This document shows, one piece after another, positions 30,063-38,858 of a DNA stretch of 38,858 bases. Positions within the stretch are counted from its first letter, which is position 1. Every line of letters begins with the position of its first letter. The stretch lies in assembly GCF_020521555.1 (NCBI RefSeq), contig NZ_BPWA01000002.1, positions 1 through 38,858 of the forward strand, read 5' to 3'. Source of the DNA: Rodentibacter sp. JRC1. Lineage in GTDB: Bacteria; Pseudomonadota; Gammaproteobacteria; Enterobacterales; Pasteurellaceae. The notes under the pieces are model-generated. The model worked only from the letters and a program-made list of their open reading frames with translations, ran no database searches and was not told where the DNA came from. The translations under genes were made by a program, and so were the position numbers.

Positions 30063-31046
30063 ATGAAAATATTCATTTCGTTTACAGAGTTATTATCTGA
30101 TACTCTTATGTGGTCGTTCGTCACATTAGGATTTGGATGTTTTATAGCATTTGGACCATATACTTTTGATATTTCTTTATCTTTATTAAATGATATTCGT
30201 TCCGGTGTTAGAAATTATGAAAGTTTTTTTTATACGTTATATTTTCTCTGTTTAGCAATTGGATTTCTTATTTCGATAATTGTAAAAATAACGATAAAAA
30301 ATTTATCAAGAAGTTTATTAAAAAATTCATTGAGAGAAATTGAAAAAGGTGAAGAAGGGTTTGCCTCTGCTACTAAAAATTGCACATTGAAAGATCTTCA
30401 TCGTATTGCAGCTCATGAAGCCGGGCATTTGCTAGTTTATGCCGCACTTGGTCAATTACCTAACGGAGTGAAAGCGGAAGTAAAAACTCAAACCGATCAT
30501 ACAAATAGCCTTGGTTATGTAACAGGTGTTATTTCAAAAGGGGTCACTTTTTCTCGTCTTTTTTCTGAATGGCAAATGTTGATGATTTTAGGTGGGCGAG
30601 TGGGAGAATCTACGTTACTAAATGATAATACACTTGGTTCAATAGAAGATCATCAACGTTGGCTTAATGCTGCTAAATCATATTTGAGCAACTATTTCAC
30701 CGAGATTTTTTATCCTGATGCTCAATCAGAGTTTGAGGCAAAGCATAATAATGAACAGCTTCTTGTATTGAAAAATAAGCAAGAAGATTTACTTCAACAA
30801 TTTTTTGCGCTCAATATGGAGCATTTAACTGTACTTAAAGAAACGCTCCAACAACAAAAGGTGATGTTAGCTGAAGATATTATCGCTTTTTTTCAGCAAG
30901 CGAATATACGATTTCCTGACAATTTTCCATTACCTTTCGGACAGTTTGATAAATTTAGCTCTCAATGGGAGTTAAGTGAAGAATATGGAACACCAAATGA
31001 AGCATTAGAAGAACGTTTAGGAATAAATGATTTAGATAACAATTAA
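30063..31046 (+). CDS. Membrane-anchored FtsH-like (M41) zinc peptidase without AAA domain
   Basis: 327 residues from the ATG at 30063 (AAGGAAA upstream). Two N-terminal membrane segments (about 14-32 and 55-78) are followed directly by an M41-type peptidase domain: DLHRIAAHEAGHLLVYAALG with HEAGH at 118-122, then LGYVTGVI, LMILGGRVGES and LGSIEDHQRWLNAA. Asp196 is 78 residues after His118, the spacing of the third zinc ligand in E. coli FtsH as I recall it. The ATPase module is absent, so it cannot unfold substrates itself. A C-terminal helical/coiled region follows. It occupies the traT/exclusion position; role unknown. Confidence 0.75.
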   Translation: MKIFISFTELLSDTLMWSFVTLGFGCFIAFGPYTFDISLSLLNDIRSGVRNYESFFYTLYFLCLAIGFLISIIVKITIKNLSRSLLKNSLREIEKGEEGFASATKNCTLKDLHRIAAHEAGHLLVYAALGQLPNGVKAEVKTQTDHTNSLGYVTGVISKGVTFSRLFSEWQMLMILGGRVGESTLLNDNTLGSIEDHQRWLNAAKSYLSNYFTEIFYPDAQSEFEAKHNNEQLLVLKNKQEDLLQQFFALNMEHLTVLKETLQQQKVMLAEDIIAFFQQANIRFPDNFPLPFGQFDKFSSQWELSEEYGTPNEALEERLGINDLDNN

Positions 31047-31067
31047 TTTAAGAAGGAAACAAACAAT

Positions 31068-31532
31068 ATGGCAGGAGTAAACAAAGTCATTATAGTGGGG
31101 CATTTAGGAAATGCCCCGGAAATGCGAGCAATGCAAAATGGTGATGCTGTCGCCAATATTAGTGTAGCGACTAGTGAAAGTTGGAATGATCGTAACACCG
31201 GAGAACGCCGAGAAATAACAGAGTGGCATCGTATCGTATTTTATCGCCGCCAAGCTGAAATTTGCGGTGAATACTTGCGTAAAGGTTCACAAGTTTATGT
31301 AGAGGGACGATTACGCACGCGTAAATGGCAAGACCAAAATGGGCAAGATCGCTATACAACTGAAATTCAAGGTGATGTCTTGCAAATGTTAGGTACTGCA
31401 CAAGGTAAAAATAACTTAGGCACTGAAAATCAGGGGCAGGAAAAAGCACCGACTAATAATGCTTATGCTAAGGCAAAAGGAAAGCCAGTACCGACTAAAG
31501 AACCTGATGATTTTGGTGAAATTCCTTTCTGA
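31068..31532 (+). CDS. ssb: Single-stranded DNA-binding protein
   Basis: 154 residues. Classic OB-fold start ([60 protein letters not shown]) and an acidic C-terminal tip (DDFGEIPF) that contacts host replication and repair proteins. Plasmid SSBs coat the transferred strand. Unusually it lies within the transfer operon just before traD, rather than in the leading region as in F. Confidence 0.95.
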   Translation: MAGVNKVIIVGHLGNAPEMRAMQNGDAVANISVATSESWNDRNTGERREITEWHRIVFYRRQAEICGEYLRKGSQVYVEGRLRTRKWQDQNGQDRYTTEIQGDVLQMLGTAQGKNNLGTENQGQEKAPTNNAYAKAKGKPVPTKEPDDFGEIPF

Positions 31533-31545
31533 ATGACATTAACCG

Positions 31546-31621
31546 GGATTCTGCTCTATGCCGCAGGGGCAGAATCCAAAATATTGATCAATTAGACAAG
31601 CAAATTGATCAATATTTTGGA
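31546..31621 (+). promoter_or_regulatory. Two overlapping strong hairpins between ssb and traD
   Basis: Hairpin 1: GGATTCTGC (31546-31554) / GCAGAATCC (31569-31577). Hairpin 2: a perfect 19-bp stem TCCAAAATATTGATCAATT (31575-31593) / 31603-31621 with a 9-base loop. They share TCC, so they compete. No U-run follows. Possibilities: attenuator, mRNA processing or stabilising element setting the ssb:traD ratio, or a protein-binding palindrome. Confidence 0.7.
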
Positions 31622-31659
31622 TTGAAATTTAATTTTACCGATAGTGATAGGACGGAAAA

Positions 31660-33672
31660 ATGAGTTTAGATGCACGCAATATTACGCAAGGCGGTCAAGT
31701 TATTAAATATATGATCAGTATGTTTATACAGATCACAAATATTGTTGTTTATTGGAGCTTGATCCCAAGTGCGGGTGCATTTTTTATTTATCTGTTTAGT
31801 GTGATGAAATGGATTCACATTAAACACGGCGCAATGTATTGGCTTTTGGTGCTAAAAGGTCGTCTTGTTAAATCGCAAGGCGATCAGCTTTATCATTTTA
31901 ATTGGGTCACCGCTCAAGGGAATACCGTTGAATTTACGCGTACTGGCGCACAGGTATTAAATGACGGTTATTTTATCAAGTGTGCAGAATTACTAAAAAC
32001 TCACGCATTTTTTGGGTGGGGCGTTTCTCTTTTAGTCTTTTTTATCATTATTGGCGGTGTTTTTTGGTATTTAGGTAGAAAAGGGAGTTTACAACGTAAA
32101 GATGAATTAATTGGGGGGCGTTATCTTGCATCTGATGCCGCCCATGTGAATAAGCTACTTAAAAAGTTAGGGAAATTATCCCCTCTTAAAATTGGTGATT
32201 TACACCTTGTCAAAAACAGTGAAGTTCAAAATATTGCATTACACGGAACAGTAGGAACGGGGAAATCAACAGTAATCAATGGGCTGTTAGAACAAGCTCG
32301 GAAAGACGAACAACGCGGCATTATTTATGACCGGGGAAATAACTTTATCCCTATTTTTTATCGAGATGGGACGGACGTGATTTTAAACCCTATTGATGAA
32401 CGTTGTCCTAACTGGGATTTATGGGAAGAGTGCAAAGATAAAGTTGATTTAGAAAACTTTGCTGAAGCCCTATTTTCTGAGGGGCAGGGGGGTGGTGATC
32501 CGTTTTGGGTGCTTTCTGCTCGTATGCTTTTTGTTTCAACGGCTGAGGCGATGCGTAATGATCCAAATCGTTCAATTAGATTGCTTTTAAATCATTTACT
32601 TTCAATTTCTTTGAATGATTTAAAAGAGATTCTAAGGGGGACTGATGCGGTTAATTTAGTAGATGGTAGTATTGAAAAAACTGCTGTAACTATTCGTACT
32701 GTTCTTGCGACTTATGCAAAATCGTTGAGACTTTGCCAAGGGTTAGATAAACCGGGTAAACCTAAATTCTCTATCCGGAAGTGGCTTAATAACACGGGCG
32801 ATAATGTTTGGATATTTCTATCCAGTGATGGGCGTGTGCATGAATCAATAAAACCACTAATTACGGCATGGCTAAATATTGCGATGCAAAATGTTCTTGC
32901 CCTTGAAGCCGACCTTGGTCGGCGCGTATGGACGTTATTAGACGAATTACCGAGTCTGAACAACGTACCAAAAATTTTAGAGTATCTTTCTGAGGCGCGT
33001 AAATTTGGGGGGGTAAGTTTGGTTGGGATTCAAAACTTTCCCCAATTACAAGCCATTTACGGTAAGGATAAAGCACAAGCGATTTGGGACTTATTAAACA
33101 CTAAAGCCTATTTTCGTGCGCCAAGTGGCGAGGTGGCCCGGTGGGTGCAAAGTGAAATAGGCGAAATTAGACAAAAGAAATTTAAAGACCAATATAGCTA
33201 TGGTGTAGATACAATCCGGGACGGTGTAAACTTCTCAAAAGATGAGCAAGATGAAAATATTGTGAATTATTCGGATATTCAGCGACTAGATGATTTGCAG
33301 TGCTATGTTGTGCTTAAAGGTGATTTACCTGTAGCGAAAGTGAATCTTACCCGGAAAGAATTTAAGAAAATTGCGGAAGGTAAAATTGAACGGGATTTAT
33401 TGGCAGCATTTGATCAGAATTTAGATGAACTGATTAGCCATGCGGATATGGGTCATCAATTTGATGCGTTGGCAAATAAAATCGTTAATGGAGCGGCTTC
33501 TTCAAGTGCGAGTGGTTCTGAAATAGTGATGCCAACAATGACAGCTCAAGAGCAACAGGTAGAGGTTGATCCGATAAAACAGGAAAATACCACAATTTAT
33601 AAAGATGAAGAACATCAAAATGGCAAAGTAGAGAACAACCTTAAACATTCGTTAAGAGATATGGAAATGTAA
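31660..33672 (+). CDS. traD: TraD coupling protein
   Basis: 670 residues (F TraD 717). Two membrane segments (about 28-48 and 115-135), Walker A GTVGTGKST at about 196-204, and Walker B LLDELPSL near 425-432. A VirD4-type hexameric ATPase that receives the relaxosome and pumps DNA into the channel. The C-terminal tail is acidic/polar (KDEEHQNGKVENNLKHSL) and shorter than the F tail that binds TraM. The gap to traI is 2 bp. Confidence 0.93.
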   Translation: MSLDARNITQGGQVIKYMISMFIQITNIVVYWSLIPSAGAFFIYLFSVMKWIHIKHGAMYWLLVLKGRLVKSQGDQLYHFNWVTAQGNTVEFTRTGAQVLNDGYFIKCAELLKTHAFFGWGVSLLVFFIIIGGVFWYLGRKGSLQRKDELIGGRYLASDAAHVNKLLKKLGKLSPLKIGDLHLVKNSEVQNIALHGTVGTGKSTVINGLLEQARKDEQRGIIYDRGNNFIPIFYRDGTDVILNPIDERCPNWDLWEECKDKVDLENFAEALFSEGQGGGDPFWVLSARMLFVSTAEAMRNDPNRSIRLLLNHLLSISLNDLKEILRGTDAVNLVDGSIEKTAVTIRTVLATYAKSLRLCQGLDKPGKPKFSIRKWLNNTGDNVWIFLSSDGRVHESIKPLITAWLNIAMQNVLALEADLGRRVWTLLDELPSLNNVPKILEYLSEARKFGGVSLVGIQNFPQLQAIYGKDKAQAIWDLLNTKAYFRAPSGEVARWVQSEIGEIRQKKFKDQYSYGVDTIRDGVNFSKDEQDENIVNYSDIQRLDDLQCYVVLKGDLPVAKVNLTRKEFKKIAEGKIERDLLAAFDQNLDELISHADMGHQFDALANKIVNGAASSSASGSEIVMPTMTAQEQQVEVDPIKQENTTIYKDEEHQNGKVENNLKHSLRDMEM

Positions 33673-33674
33673 TC

Positions 33675-36600
33675 ATGTTATCAGTGGCAAAAGTAGGTTC
33701 TTCCGGTGGCGCAGCAAATTATTATTCTCAAGAGGATAATTATTATTTCCTCGGTGAGCAAAGTACAAAATGGTTTGGTGAGGGAGCAAAACGCTTAGGG
33801 CTTGAGGGGGCAGTAGATAAAGAGACATTTAAGCAAGTGCTTGAGGGTTATTTGCCTGATGGTTCTGATCTCTCTCATATCCGAAAAGGTGAAAATGTTC
33901 ACAGACCGGGATATGACTATACTTTTTCTGCACCTAAATCCGTGTCGCTTTTAGCGCTTATTAAAGGGGATAAAGACGTATTAAACGCGCATAAAAGTGC
34001 GGTTGAAAAAGTGATGACCGAAATTGAATCGCTTGCTTCTACACGCTCAATGGAAACGCGAGAAAAAGATATTGTTGAAACGAAAAATTTAGTGACCGCA
34101 CTTTTTTTACATGATACTAACCGAAATCTTGAACCGCATTTACATACACACGCAATCGTTGCGAATGCGACTTATGATACGACTACAGAGAAATTTAAAA
34201 CGCTTTCTACGGATAAAGTAGGGAATGAACAGGGATTTGTTGAGGTTACATGGAATAATAAGATCGCATTAGGCAAGCTCTATCGCTCATTTTTAAAAGA
34301 AGAATTAGCCGCACAAGGTTTTGAATTTGAACATACCGGAAAAAATGGTTTATGGGAAATTAAAGGGATTCCGGCGGAAGTTTTAAAAGAGTTTTCAACA
34401 CGCCGTCAAGAAATTTTGGCAAGTGTTGAACCCGATGCGAGCCAAAAATCATTGGGAGTGGCCGCAAAAGATACCCGGAATGTAAAAGATTTTTCCAATC
34501 AAGATGAAGTTAAGAAAGAGTGGGTAGAAAAGTGGGATGAATTATTAGGTAAAGATTTTGATATTAATAGCATCAAAGTTACCCCGGAACAGTTACAAGC
34601 CCGACTTACATTAAAAACAGAACAAACCGCTGCGATTGATAAAGCCTTGCCTGAAGTTATCTCGGAGATTGCGAAAACCAAGGCTAAATTTAGTCGGGCA
34701 GAAATCGCCGATAAACTTGTCGATAAAGTTTATTTTGAGGGCGGTGGTTTTTCGTCATTGGTAAGTGAACGTATTGACAAGCTAATTGAGCAAAAAGAAT
34801 TAATTATTACAGATAACAAGCAAAATTATTTCACAACACCGGCGCATTTATCGCAAGAATCAGTGGTGACAGCACTTGTTTCAAAGCTCGATAATCAAGT
34901 GCATCACCTCCGCGCGGAAACACTGTCTCAAATTGCGGCCAAAATTGAAAGTGATCACAAAAATTTGAATTTATTTAGTGTACGTGGGCGGCGTGATTAC
35001 GATGCGAAACTCGTTAGCGATTTACAAACATTTGCTAATGAAAATCATAAAACGCATATTGTCGTTGTAGCCAATCATCAAGAAAAAAATATGCTGAATG
35101 GAAAATTAGACAAAGAAACCTTTGTTTTTACCGCAGCAGATTATCTCCGTTCAGATTATGCAGATAAGAATAATTTATTAGTGACGTTGTATCGCAGTGA
35201 GAAAATGAATTTAGATACAATGAGTGGGTTACTTTCTAAAAGCTATACGCATCAAAATACCGTTGTCTTGCTTGATACGGGCGGACGGAATCAAAAAGGA
35301 CTTACGCGTGATCTTGCAGTTGATTTAGGCATAAATGATACTCTTTTGAAAGAAAGTGCAGAGCGTAAGCATATCGTGATGATGAATAATGTAGATAAAA
35401 ACGATCAACTTTCTGTCGCTGTAAAAGCCTATATGGGATTGGCTTTTACCGGTAAAAACGTGGTTATGCAGGTTTCTCAAGCAACGAACACAAATACTAA
35501 TTTAAGGGAAAAATTGACCGCACTTACCCGGCAAACCCTGTTAGATAACGGTTTACTTGGAGAAAGAACCACTTCAATTCAATCTAAAGAACCGGCTTAT
35601 ATAAAACTCGATGCCAACGGCAAACCCGACTATCAAAATCCGTCTAACTATCAAAAGGGCGATACGATAGAGCGTATCAATAAAGGAAAAGTGGAAAGTT
35701 GGACGATTCTTGATGTTTCACGTAAAGATAAAACACTTGCTATTCGTAATAATCAGACTGGTGAGCGTGAAAATGATTGGGAAATGAAAAGGCTTAATAG
35801 CGAATACCAACTTTTTAGGAATGTAAGAGACATTGAAATCCGTGTAGGGGATAAACTTCATTCAATGGGGAAAACCAATAGTATTCGCGCCAATCAAGAT
35901 TTAACGGTGATTGGTATTTCTAAGCCGAATATCTTTACTAAGCAAAAAATAAAACTCGAAGATGGCCAAGGAAAGATATTCACGCTAAACGCCGGGGAAG
36001 AAACGAAATTAGGTTATGGGTATGTTGAAGCCGTAGCAAAATCTCAACGCGGTGAGCGTGATGTGATTATTTCTGTATTACAGGATAATCAAACTAATGA
36101 TAAAACCCTTTCAGATGTACAAAAAGGGGCAGATCGTATTTTAGCGATTACTGCGACATCAGATAGTGTAATAGCCAAGCGAATTGATCTGCATCGTAGC
36201 CAAATATCTTTAACGCGTAGCCTTGAAAATATGTATGAGGTGACATCACTTGATGCGATTAAAGCGGAATCGGTGAGGGCAGCGTTTGATAATTCCCGGA
36301 TGAAAAAAGAGATTAATGCGCGAATCGAGGCGATTCAGTCTAAAGGGGATTGGGTGTCTTTTCGACCAAGTAACCTCATTGCGAGCCTTGAAAGTAGCGG
36401 ACGGTTTAGCAAACAAGAGATTATGCAATATGTTTCAGAACGTATTGAGAAAGGCGATTATCGCCCTATGGACGGTAAATCAAAAGATCTTTATAGCGCT
36501 TTTTATTTAAAAGAAAGCGTACAAACAGAGAAACATTTATTAAATCTTCTTGATAAAGGAATAGGAACACAAGAGGCTATTTTACCGGAAGCGAAAAAAC

Positions 36601-38675
36601 TTCTTGAGGGAACATCGCTCAATGAAGGACAACGCAATGCGGCAGAAATGATTTTGACGAATAAAGATCGCATTGTGAATTTACAGGGTTTAGCCGGGGT
36701 AGGTAAAACTTATCAGCTCAATGTTGTCGCTTCTTTAATTGAGCAACATAGACCGGATATAACCATTAAAGCACTTGCGCCAACGCATAAAGCAAAAGAG
36801 GAATTGTTGCGAAGTAAGCAAATTGCAGACGGTGATACCTTTGCTAATTTTCTTATTACGGCAAAGCAGGATCAATCAAGATTCGATAAAACATTATTTA
36901 TCATTGATGAATCCTCGATGATTGGTAATAAAACGGGAACGGAGCTATTAAATACGATAATTGAACGTGGAGGGCGTATTGTTTTATCCGGCGACCATTC
37001 TCAGCTTTCTGCGCTTGAATCCGGTGATGTGTTTCGATTAGGGCAAAAATTTTCGCACGTGGCGAAAGCGGAAATGAATCAGATTATGCGACAATCTAAT
37101 GATATTTTACGCGGTGCGGTTGAAGCGGTGGCGATTGATAAAGATATTAGGAAGTCGCTTTCTCTTATTGAAAAACAAACTTATGATGTAGCGAGGATTA
37201 AACAGGAAGATGCGCCGAGTTCAAAAATTGCTGAAAAAGCGGAGGCAAGTTATCAAAATGTCGTTAAAGATTATATGAGCCGAAGCGAACAAGCGCAAAA
37301 GAATACACAAATTATTACAGCCACGAACCATCACCGCATAGGCTTGAATAATGAGATTCAAAAGGCACGATTTGAAAATGGTGCGATAAAAAATGGTGTG
37401 GAAATGACAATTTATCGCCGGGAAAATTTGAGTGAAGCGGATTTAAAAACTATTGGCACATGGAAAGAAAACACCGGGAATGTTTTGAAGATGGGCGAGC
37501 AGTATTATCAAATTCAGTCTGTTTCCAACGAGGGGGAAATTTGGCTTGATAATGGAACATCAAGAAAAATGCTCAATGTTATTGATTCAACTGCGGATCT
37601 TGCGATCTTCCGTATTGAAAAGCAATCTTTCTATGAGGGCGATACTATCCGCATTAATGCTACGGATAAGAACAAAACAACAGAAAATAATGCACTTGGC
37701 GTAGTCGTTAGTACGGCAGACGGGAAAATTCAAGCTGATTTTGGTAATGGCGCGCGGACACTCGATCCGATAAATAATCAAGCTGATCGCCATATTGATT
37801 TGGGTTATGCCATTACAAGTATGGCATCACAAGGCGGTTCTTTTGAAAATGTGATTTTATATGTAGATACGAATATGAAAAATTTCGTAGATATGAAAAA
37901 CGCTTATGTTGATATTTCGCGTGTAAAAGATCACTTGCAAATGTATGTCACAGACCGGGAGCGGTATGTGGAACTGGTAGAAGCTGATTCAGGCGTAAGA
38001 ATGACCGCTTATGAACAAGATTTAGCGATTAAGCGAGAGATTTTGTCAGAAGCTAGTCAAATGTGGGAAAACTCAAGGAATTTAAAAGACGTTTATAATT
38101 TTAAAGATCGCTTTGATGATAATGTATTAACTCAGAGTAGCCGCATTAGTTTTAAAGGGAAAGAAAGTGAGCTTTTATTGGCGACTACAGACGAAGAGGG
38201 GCGTTATACCGGTAATCTTGTTATTCCGGTGAATCCTTATCGCGGAGAGATCCATTATGGCGAAAGCCGCCTCGAAGCGACAGAAGATGCCCGTTTCATT
38301 ATCTTGAATCAGGGCGATGGCGATAAACCGGCAGAAATTTTGACTTTAAATGGCTTAGCTCAAGCACAAGAATTCAAAGATCAGGAAAAAACCGTTATTA
38401 TTGTGCTTGATGAACAAGATAAGGGTCTAAAAGTGTCTGATCTTGTCGAGGAAGCGGATAGGATTGCAGAAAAGTTAAGTGCTGACGATTTAAAAGAAAT
38501 TGAACAAATCGCAAAAGAAATTATTCAAGAGGAAGATAAGGAATTAATGTCGGCTCAAACTCTTGAATTGAGCGAGGAAAAAGAAACCACCTCGCCACGT
38601 GGACGAGATGAAAATAATATTTTAAGGCACGCACCGGAAGAAGAACCTACACCAAAAATTAAAGAATTAGTATAG
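33675..38675 (+). CDS. traI: TraI, MOBF relaxase-helicase
   Basis: 1666 residues (F TraI 1756). The relaxase domain has the catalytic tyrosines Y16, Y17, Y23 and Y24 (NYYSQEDNYY) and the metal-binding histidines H146, H157 and H159 (HDTNRNLEPHLHTH), all at the same numbers as in F TraI. A vestigial helicase domain is followed by an active RecD-like helicase with Walker A GLAGVGKT at about 1005-1012 and FIIDESSMIG downstream. It nicks oriT, stays linked to the 5' end and unwinds the strand. Three exact uptake words lie in the gene. The C-terminus is shorter than in F. Confidence 0.95.
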   Translation: MLSVAKVGSSGGAANYYSQEDNYYFLGEQSTKWFGEGAKRLGLEGAVDKETFKQVLEGYLPDGSDLSHIRKGENVHRPGYDYTFSAPKSVSLLALIKGDKDVLNAHKSAVEKVMTEIESLASTRSMETREKDIVETKNLVTALFLHDTNRNLEPHLHTHAIVANATYDTTTEKFKTLSTDKVGNEQGFVEVTWNNKIALGKLYRSFLKEELAAQGFEFEHTGKNGLWEIKGIPAEVLKEFSTRRQEILASVEPDASQKSLGVAAKDTRNVKDFSNQDEVKKEWVEKWDELLGKDFDINSIKVTPEQLQARLTLKTEQTAAIDKALPEVISEIAKTKAKFSRAEIADKLVDKVYFEGGGFSSLVSERIDKLIEQKELIITDNKQNYFTTPAHLSQESVVTALVSKLDNQVHHLRAETLSQIAAKIESDHKNLNLFSVRGRRDYDAKLVSDLQTFANENHKTHIVVVANHQEKNMLNGKLDKETFVFTAADYLRSDYADKNNLLVTLYRSEKMNLDTMSGLLSKSYTHQNTVVLLDTGGRNQKGLTRDLAVDLGINDTLLKESAERKHIVMMNNVDKNDQLSVAVKAYMGLAFTGKNVVMQVSQATNTNTNLREKLTALTRQTLLDNGLLGERTTSIQSKEPAYIKLDANGKPDYQNPSNYQKGDTIERINKGKVESWTILDVSRKDKTLAIRNNQTGERENDWEMKRLNSEYQLFRNVRDIEIRVGDKLHSMGKTNSIRANQDLTVIGISKPNIFTKQKIKLEDGQGKIFTLNAGEETKLGYGYVEAVAKSQRGERDVIISVLQDNQTNDKTLSDVQKGADRILAITATSDSVIAKRIDLHRSQISLTRSLENMYEVTSLDAIKAESVRAAFDNSRMKKEINARIEAIQSKGDWVSFRPSNLIASLESSGRFSKQEIMQYVSERIEKGDYRPMDGKSKDLYSAFYLKESVQTEKHLLNLLDKGIGTQEAILPEAKKLLEGTSLNEGQRNAAEMILTNKDRIVNLQGLAGVGKTYQLNVVASLIEQHRPDITIKALAPTHKAKEELLRSKQIADGDTFANFLITAKQDQSRFDKTLFIIDESSMIGNKTGTELLNTIIERGGRIVLSGDHSQLSALESGDVFRLGQKFSHVAKAEMNQIMRQSNDILRGAVEAVAIDKDIRKSLSLIEKQTYDVARIKQEDAPSSKIAEKAEASYQNVVKDYMSRSEQAQKNTQIITATNHHRIGLNNEIQKARFENGAIKNGVEMTIYRRENLSEADLKTIGTWKENTGNVLKMGEQYYQIQSVSNEGEIWLDNGTSRKMLNVIDSTADLAIFRIEKQSFYEGDTIRINATDKNKTTENNALGVVVSTADGKIQADFGNGARTLDPINNQADRHIDLGYAITSMASQGGSFENVILYVDTNMKNFVDMKNAYVDISRVKDHLQMYVTDRERYVELVEADSGVRMTAYEQDLAIKREILSEASQMWENSRNLKDVYNFKDRFDDNVLTQSSRISFKGKESELLLATTDEEGRYTGNLVIPVNPYRGEIHYGESRLEATEDARFIILNQGDGDKPAEILTLNGLAQAQEFKDQEKTVIIVLDEQDKGLKVSDLVEEADRIAEKLSADDLKEIEQIAKEIIQEEDKELMSAQTLELSEEKETTSPRGRDENNILRHAPEEEPTPKIKELV

Positions 38676-38683
38676 GAGAAAAA

Positions 38684-38858
38684 ATGACTAAACAGGACGA
38701 ATTAAATATTGTCGCCAAATATCTAGGCAACCTTTCATCTTTACGTTCATTTGTTAAAGATAAAGAGCTGAGTTTTCTAGAAAAAGTACAGGAAAACCTT
38801 GCACAAGTTATCGCAGAGAAAAAAGAAGCGGTTGAACTTGAAAAAATGGAACTGGAAG
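38684..38858 (+). CDS. hns: H-NS-family nucleoid protein, N-terminal part (continues at base 1)
   Basis: ATG 38684 follows ATAGGAG, 8 bases after the traI stop, so it is probably translated from the transfer mRNA. The 58 codons present (start MTKQDELNIVAKYLGNLSSL, then a Lys/Glu-rich coiled coil) match the H-NS oligomerisation domain. The last base starts a GAG codon completed by bases 1-2 of the window, giving one 140-residue protein. Confidence 0.9.
   Translation, partial: MTKQDELNIVAKYLGNLSSLRSFVKDKELSFLEKVQENLAQVIAEKKEAVELEKMELE

Overview
The window looks like a complete circular conjugative plasmid of a Pasteurellaceae bacterium, opened inside an hns-like gene. The last 175 bases hold the start of an H-NS-family gene and the first 248 bases hold its end. 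Joined, they give an uninterrupted 140-codon frame, so 38,858 bp is probably the whole replicon. The host assignment rests on at least seven exact copies of the Haemophilus-type DNA uptake word AAGTGCGGT (either strand), strong AT richness and F-type transfer genes of low identity to F itself.

Layout: (1) 1-248 is the end of hns. (2) 249-2260 is the replicon: an antisense-RNA-like control region, an IncFII-like repA, then a putative oriV with a perfect DnaA box. (3) 2261-3180 is a DinJ-YafQ type toxin-antitoxin pair behind a large hairpin. (4) 3181-4603 is a ParF/ParG-type partition operon and two small genes. (5) 4604-11750 is an accessory 'leading region' of small plus-strand genes. Three copies of a ~370-bp leader lie in it, and it is interrupted by a minus-strand block (6862-9575) of a serine recombinase and seven small, mostly membrane, proteins of unknown function. 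(6) 11768-12832 is a VirB1/orf169-like transglycosylase, a tiny membrane gene and the probable oriT. (7) 12833-38858 is one long F-type transfer operon: relaxosome protein, traA-L-E-K-B-V-C-trbI-W-U-trbC-N-F-trbB-H-G, two unusual genes in the exclusion-gene position, ssb, traD, traI and hns.

How it fits together: the order transglycosylase / oriT / accessory DNA-binding protein / traA is the F order. It implies that the region to the left of oriT enters the recipient first, as the minus strand. All leader repeats point right, toward oriT, so the entering strand would be their template. Each begins with a long interrupted hairpin carrying TTGACA in the stem and TAAAAT in an unpaired bubble, the architecture described for the single-stranded promoter Frpo of F. 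A conventional TATAAT promoter under an AT-rich operator follows, and a near-identical operator lies in front of parF. One base pair of the hairpin stem has changed in a compensated way in the third copy. I infer an early-expression programme: genes are first read from single-stranded entering DNA, then shut down on the double-stranded plasmid, possibly by the ParG-like protein.

The main novelty candidates are that regulon and its unrecognised small proteins, the membrane-protein block with its repeated 14-bp spacer motif and a frameshifting C tract, and a stand-alone membrane-anchored FtsH-like (M41) peptidase in the exclusion locus. A possible attenuator and homopolymer switch in front of traA is another. 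No tRNA, rRNA, CRISPR array, insertion sequence or antibiotic-resistance gene was seen.
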